DNA from: Dialister sp. UBA6422 | Lineage (GTDB): Bacteria > Bacillota > Negativicutes > Veillonellales > Dialisteraceae | DNA length: 8,833 nucleotides | Direction of reading: 5' to 3' | Assembly (NCBI GenBank): GCA_002439665.1 | Contig: DJPC01000099.1 | Span: 9,969-18,801, forward strand | Shown here: piece by piece, positions 7,172-8,833 of the stretch | How the letters are laid out: each line of letters starts with the position of its first letter | Numbering within the stretch: position 1 is the stretch's first letter | The notes under the pieces: model-generated | Seen by the model: only the letters and a program-made list of their open reading frames with translations | The model's database searches: none | What the model was told of the DNA's origin: nothing | Position numbers and translations under genes: made by a program

Positions 7172-8104
7172 TTACACTCTCTCCACAATACGAAGAACCG
7201 CACTTCTAGCTCTCGGATTTTCTTTTAATTCCTCTTCACTAGGTTTAATAGGCTTTCCTACAGATTTAACCAAGCGATGATGGTGGCATACACATACTGG
7301 TAACTCCGGTGGGCAAATACAATCCCTTTCCATTTCTTTAAAAGTCTTTTTAATAATACGATCTTCCAATGACTGGAAAGTAATTACACCAAGACGACCT
7401 CCCACTTGCAAATGCTCTACACAAGCTTCCATAGTATCTTTTAAGATGCCTAGTTCATTATTGACTTCTATACGGATAGCCTGAAAAGTTCGTTTAGCAG
7501 GATGTGGACCATTACGACGAGCATGGGCAGGAATGGCTGCTTTAATAACATTCACTAAATCTTCTGTGGTTTCAATGTTTTTTTCTGCACGAAAACGACA
7601 GATAAATTGTGCTATTCTTCTGCTCCAACGTTCTTCACCATACTCCCAGATGATTTTGGCTAAATCTTCTTCAGAATAAGTATTAACAATTTCATACGCA
7701 GTCAACGGATTTCTTTGATCCATTCTCATATCCAAACGTCCATTATTCATATAAGAAAATCCACGACTCCCATCATCTAACTGATGAGAAGAAACGCCTA
7801 GATCAAAAATAAAACCATCTACTTTTTCAATATCTAAAGAGTGCAAAATATCATATATATGAGAAAAATTGTCTCGCACCATGAGATGACGGCAAGACGC
7901 GTCGTTTAACCTTCTAGATGCTGCTTCAATAGCCTCTTCATCCTGGTCAATACCAATAAGTAATGCATCGGCACATAATTTTTTAGACAAAGCTAGAGAA
8001 TGACCACCACCACCTAACGTACAGTCCACATAAATACCGTGGGGATTGGTCAAAATATGGTCAATCATCTCTCCCAGCAAAACCGTAGTATGTTGAAATT
8101 CCAT
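7172..8104 (-). CDS. rsmH: RsmH (MraW), 16S rRNA m4C1402 methyltransferase
   Basis: RsmH uses S-adenosylmethionine to methylate N4 of cytidine 1402 in the 16S rRNA decoding centre. The 310 residues are the normal length. It opens with HTTVLLGEM (5-13). The SAM site is seen in DCTLGGGGHS (27-36) and GIDQD (51-55), followed by FDLGVSSHQLD (100-110) and RGFSY (114-118). A cysteine-rich stretch, CICPPELPVCVC (262-273), and the ending PRARSAVLRIVE (297-308) are as in Bacillota homologues. One oddity: the usual SFHSLEDR motif reads TFQSLEDR (242-249), with Gln for His. TAAGGAG (8110-8116) lies 5 bases before the ATG and touches the mraZ stop codon; the intergenic gap is 12 bp, so the two genes are co-transcribed and probably coupled. 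Downstream, 107 bp separate it from ftsL, in which I see no gene. Confidence 0.97.
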   Translation of the reverse strand: MEFQHTTVLLGEMIDHILTNPHGIYVDCTLGGGGHSLALSKKLCADALLIGIDQDEEAIEAASRRLNDASCRHLMVRDNFSHIYDILHSLDIEKVDGFIFDLGVSSHQLDDGSRGFSYMNNGRLDMRMDQRNPLTAYEIVNTYSEEDLAKIIWEYGEERWSRRIAQFICRFRAEKNIETTEDLVNVIKAAIPAHARRNGPHPAKRTFQAIRIEVNNELGILKDTMEACVEHLQVGGRLGVITFQSLEDRIIKKTFKEMERDCICPPELPVCVCHHHRLVKSVGKPIKPSEEELKENPRARSAVLRIVERV

Positions 8105-8116
8105 GATGACTCCTTA

Positions 8117-8551
8117 TTACAAATCAAGATTTAATGGCAAATCTAAAGAATCCGCAATATCAGCAATATCTTCATTTTCTTCATCTTGTTCCAACAAAGT
8201 TGGATCCCAGATTTCAATAACAGAACCAGTGCCAATAATACGAGCCTCTTTTTTTAAGCCAGCTGAGTTTCGTAAATGGGCTGGTATTAGGATACGTCCT
8301 TGCTTATCACATTCCATTTCCATGCCACGACCAATGAGATGGCGCATGATTTTACGGACATTTCGATTGGTAAAAGGCAACTTTTGTAGTTTAGCAATTA
8401 AAGCATCCCACCGATCCTTTGGATAGATGCAGAGACATGAATCCAGACCAGGTGCCAGGACAAAATGATTACCCAGCTCCTCCCTGAATTTAGCTGGAAG
8501 GATCATCCGCCCTTTGGCATCAATGGTATGAGTATATTCATTCATAAACAT
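8117..8551 (-). CDS. mraZ: MraZ, dcw-cluster transcriptional regulator
   Basis: MraZ is a DNA-binding protein with two AbrB-like swapped-hairpin domains. It forms ring-shaped oligomers and, in the bacteria studied, binds tandem short repeats upstream of its own gene. From the ATG at 8551 the protein has 144 residues and begins MFMNEYTHTIDAKGR, closely like MraZ of Bacillota. The two DxxxR signatures are DAKGR (11-15) and DKQGR (82-86). The acidic tail after about residue 120 is common in the family. An in-frame ATG at 8581 would add ten Gly/Cys-rich residues encoded by the operator repeats and ribosome site themselves, so it is rejected. GGAGGAGGTGG (8559-8569) is the ribosome site. A second ATG at 8545 is also possible. 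This is the first gene of the cluster, and its upstream DNA carries the expected binding repeats. Confidence 0.95.
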   Translation of the reverse strand: MFMNEYTHTIDAKGRMILPAKFREELGNHFVLAPGLDSCLCIYPKDRWDALIAKLQKLPFTNRNVRKIMRHLIGRGMEMECDKQGRILIPAHLRNSAGLKKEARIIGTGSVIEIWDPTLLEQDEENEDIADIADSLDLPLNLDL

Positions 8552-8564
8552 AATCCTTCCACCT

Positions 8565-8604
8565 CCTCCACATTTACCCACATTCTACCACATTCCCCCA
8601 CTTT
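8565..8604 (-). promoter_or_regulatory. MraZ operator: four tandem 10-bp GTGG boxes
   Basis: On the minus strand four consecutive 10-mers read AAAGTGGGGG, AATGTGGTAG, AATGTGGGTA and AATGTGGAGG, giving a consensus AAWGTGGNNN repeated once per helical turn. MraZ in E. coli recognises TGGGN repeats spaced by 5 bases, and mycoplasma MraZ recognises AAAGTG-type 10-bp repeats, so the match in sequence and period is close. A fifth GTGG follows at 9 bp (8559-8562). The last box overlaps the mraZ ribosome site, so bound MraZ could affect both transcription and translation initiation. Autoregulation is inferred from the family. Confidence 0.85.
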
Positions 8605-8633
8605 ATTACAATGAAAATTTCGTCGTATTGCAT
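8605..8633 (-). promoter_or_regulatory. Candidate promoter directly before the MraZ boxes
   Basis: ATGCAA (8633-8628) and TGTAAT (8610-8605) are separated by 17 bases on the minus strand. The -35 is poor (3 of 6), while the -10 matches at 5 of 6 but lacks the important second A. Transcription would begin near 8598, within the first GTGG box, which is where a repressor would act. Position supports it more than sequence does. Confidence 0.3.
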
Positions 8634-8690
8634 TTTATTCTCTGCTGCCATATTTTGAATCATATAGAGTTTTAGTGAATATTTCGCTTC

Positions 8691-8719
8691 TTTATATAGA
8701 GGAGACAGGGCAAAATGAA
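8691..8719 (-). promoter_or_regulatory. Alternative candidate promoter upstream of mraZ
   Basis: TTCATT (8719-8714) and TATAAA (8696-8691) are spaced by 17 bases. The -10 matches 5 of 6 positions and the -35 matches 3 of 6. It would give an mraZ leader of about 130 bases with the four GTGG boxes inside the transcript. I cannot rank it with certainty against the candidate nearer the gene. Confidence 0.3.
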
Positions 8720-8740
8720 TCGCTAATGATAAAAAAATAT

Positions 8741-8770
8741 TCCCCACTTTTATGTTTTCTCCACCACTTT
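8741..8770 (-). promoter_or_regulatory. Two distal MraZ-type boxes, spaced 20 bp
   Basis: The minus strand has AAAGTGGTGG (8770-8761) and AAAGTGGGGA (8750-8741). Their starts are exactly 20 bp apart, two helical turns, with one non-matching 10-mer between them. Both match the AAWGTGGNNN pattern of the proximal array and have the same orientation. Nine bases downstream lies a -10-like TATCAT (8731-8726), so these boxes would sit over its spacer and -35 region. They may serve a second mraZ promoter. Confidence 0.55.
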
Positions 8771-8780
8771 TTCTATTTTC

Positions 8781-8819
8781 AAGAGCAAATACAGTGTCTA
8801 TTTAGAAAAATAGGCTCTT
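8781..8819. other. Interrupted stem-loop near the right edge
   Basis: AAGAGC (8781-8786) pairs with GCTCTT (8814-8819), and CTATTT (8798-8803) pairs with AAATAG (8808-8813) around a 4-base loop; 11 unpaired bases lie on one side. No clear T tract follows in either direction (TTTGTC rightwards, GAAAATAG leftwards), so I do not call it a terminator. It may mark the end of a neighbouring gene outside the window. A TTGACA sequence (8825-8820) overlaps its right border but has no good -10 partner. Confidence 0.3.
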
Positions 8820-8833
8820 TGTCAAATGTTGGG

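Noticed and set aside
8552..8581. N-terminal extension of mraZ to an ATG at 8581
   Set aside because: The extra residues are encoded by the operator repeats and the ribosome site; family members begin MFM-EY, which matches the ATG at 8551.
8574..8651. A 25-codon minus-strand frame (ATG at 8651) covering the MraZ boxes, possible leader peptide
   Set aside because: No Shine-Dalgarno sequence before its ATG, and its second half is simply the translation of the GTGG repeats.

Overview
This window is a stretch of a division and cell wall (dcw) cluster. Every recognisable gene is on the minus strand. Read in the direction of transcription, from the right edge leftwards, the order is mraZ, rsmH, ftsL, murE, murF, mraY, murD and murG; murG is cut by the left edge. 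All genes but one are complete, are about the usual length for their families, and keep nearly all key motifs. The AT-rich composition, strong AGGAGG-type ribosome binding sites, Bacillota-style MraZ and RsmH, and a MurE with the meso-diaminopimelate signature DNPRTEDP suggest a low-GC Bacillota. A diderm Negativicutes relative is plausible, but this is inference and was not tested by any search.

Layout by region. Positions 8552-8833 are the mraZ leader. It holds four tandem 10-bp GTGG repeats (8565-8604) that look like a MraZ autoregulatory operator and run into the ribosome binding site. Two more in-phase copies lie about 160 bp upstream (8741-8770), and there is a stem-loop at the right edge. 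Positions 6675-8551 carry mraZ, rsmH and ftsL. Positions 6272-6674 are about 400 bp without a gene, holding a strong hairpin, a candidate promoter and an imperfect palindrome. Positions 1001-6271 are the tightly packed murE-murF-mraY-murD block (4-bp gap, 11-bp overlap, 73-bp gap). Positions 850-1000 are a 151-bp spacer, followed by murG.

How the genes work together. MurD, MurE and MurF extend the UDP-MurNAc peptide by D-Glu, meso-DAP and D-Ala-D-Ala. MraY transfers the product to undecaprenyl phosphate (lipid I), and MurG adds GlcNAc (lipid II). FtsL belongs to the divisome, RsmH methylates 16S rRNA, and MraZ is the cluster's own regulator.

The main oddity is what is missing. No transpeptidase gene (ftsI/pbpB/spoVD) lies between ftsL and murE, and no ftsW/spoVE lies between murD and murG. 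These two encode cognate halves of the septal peptidoglycan synthase, and both usual places are occupied only by short noncoding spacers. I see no previously undescribed enzyme system, mobile element, CRISPR array or RNA gene; the interest lies in the regulatory DNA and this paired absence.
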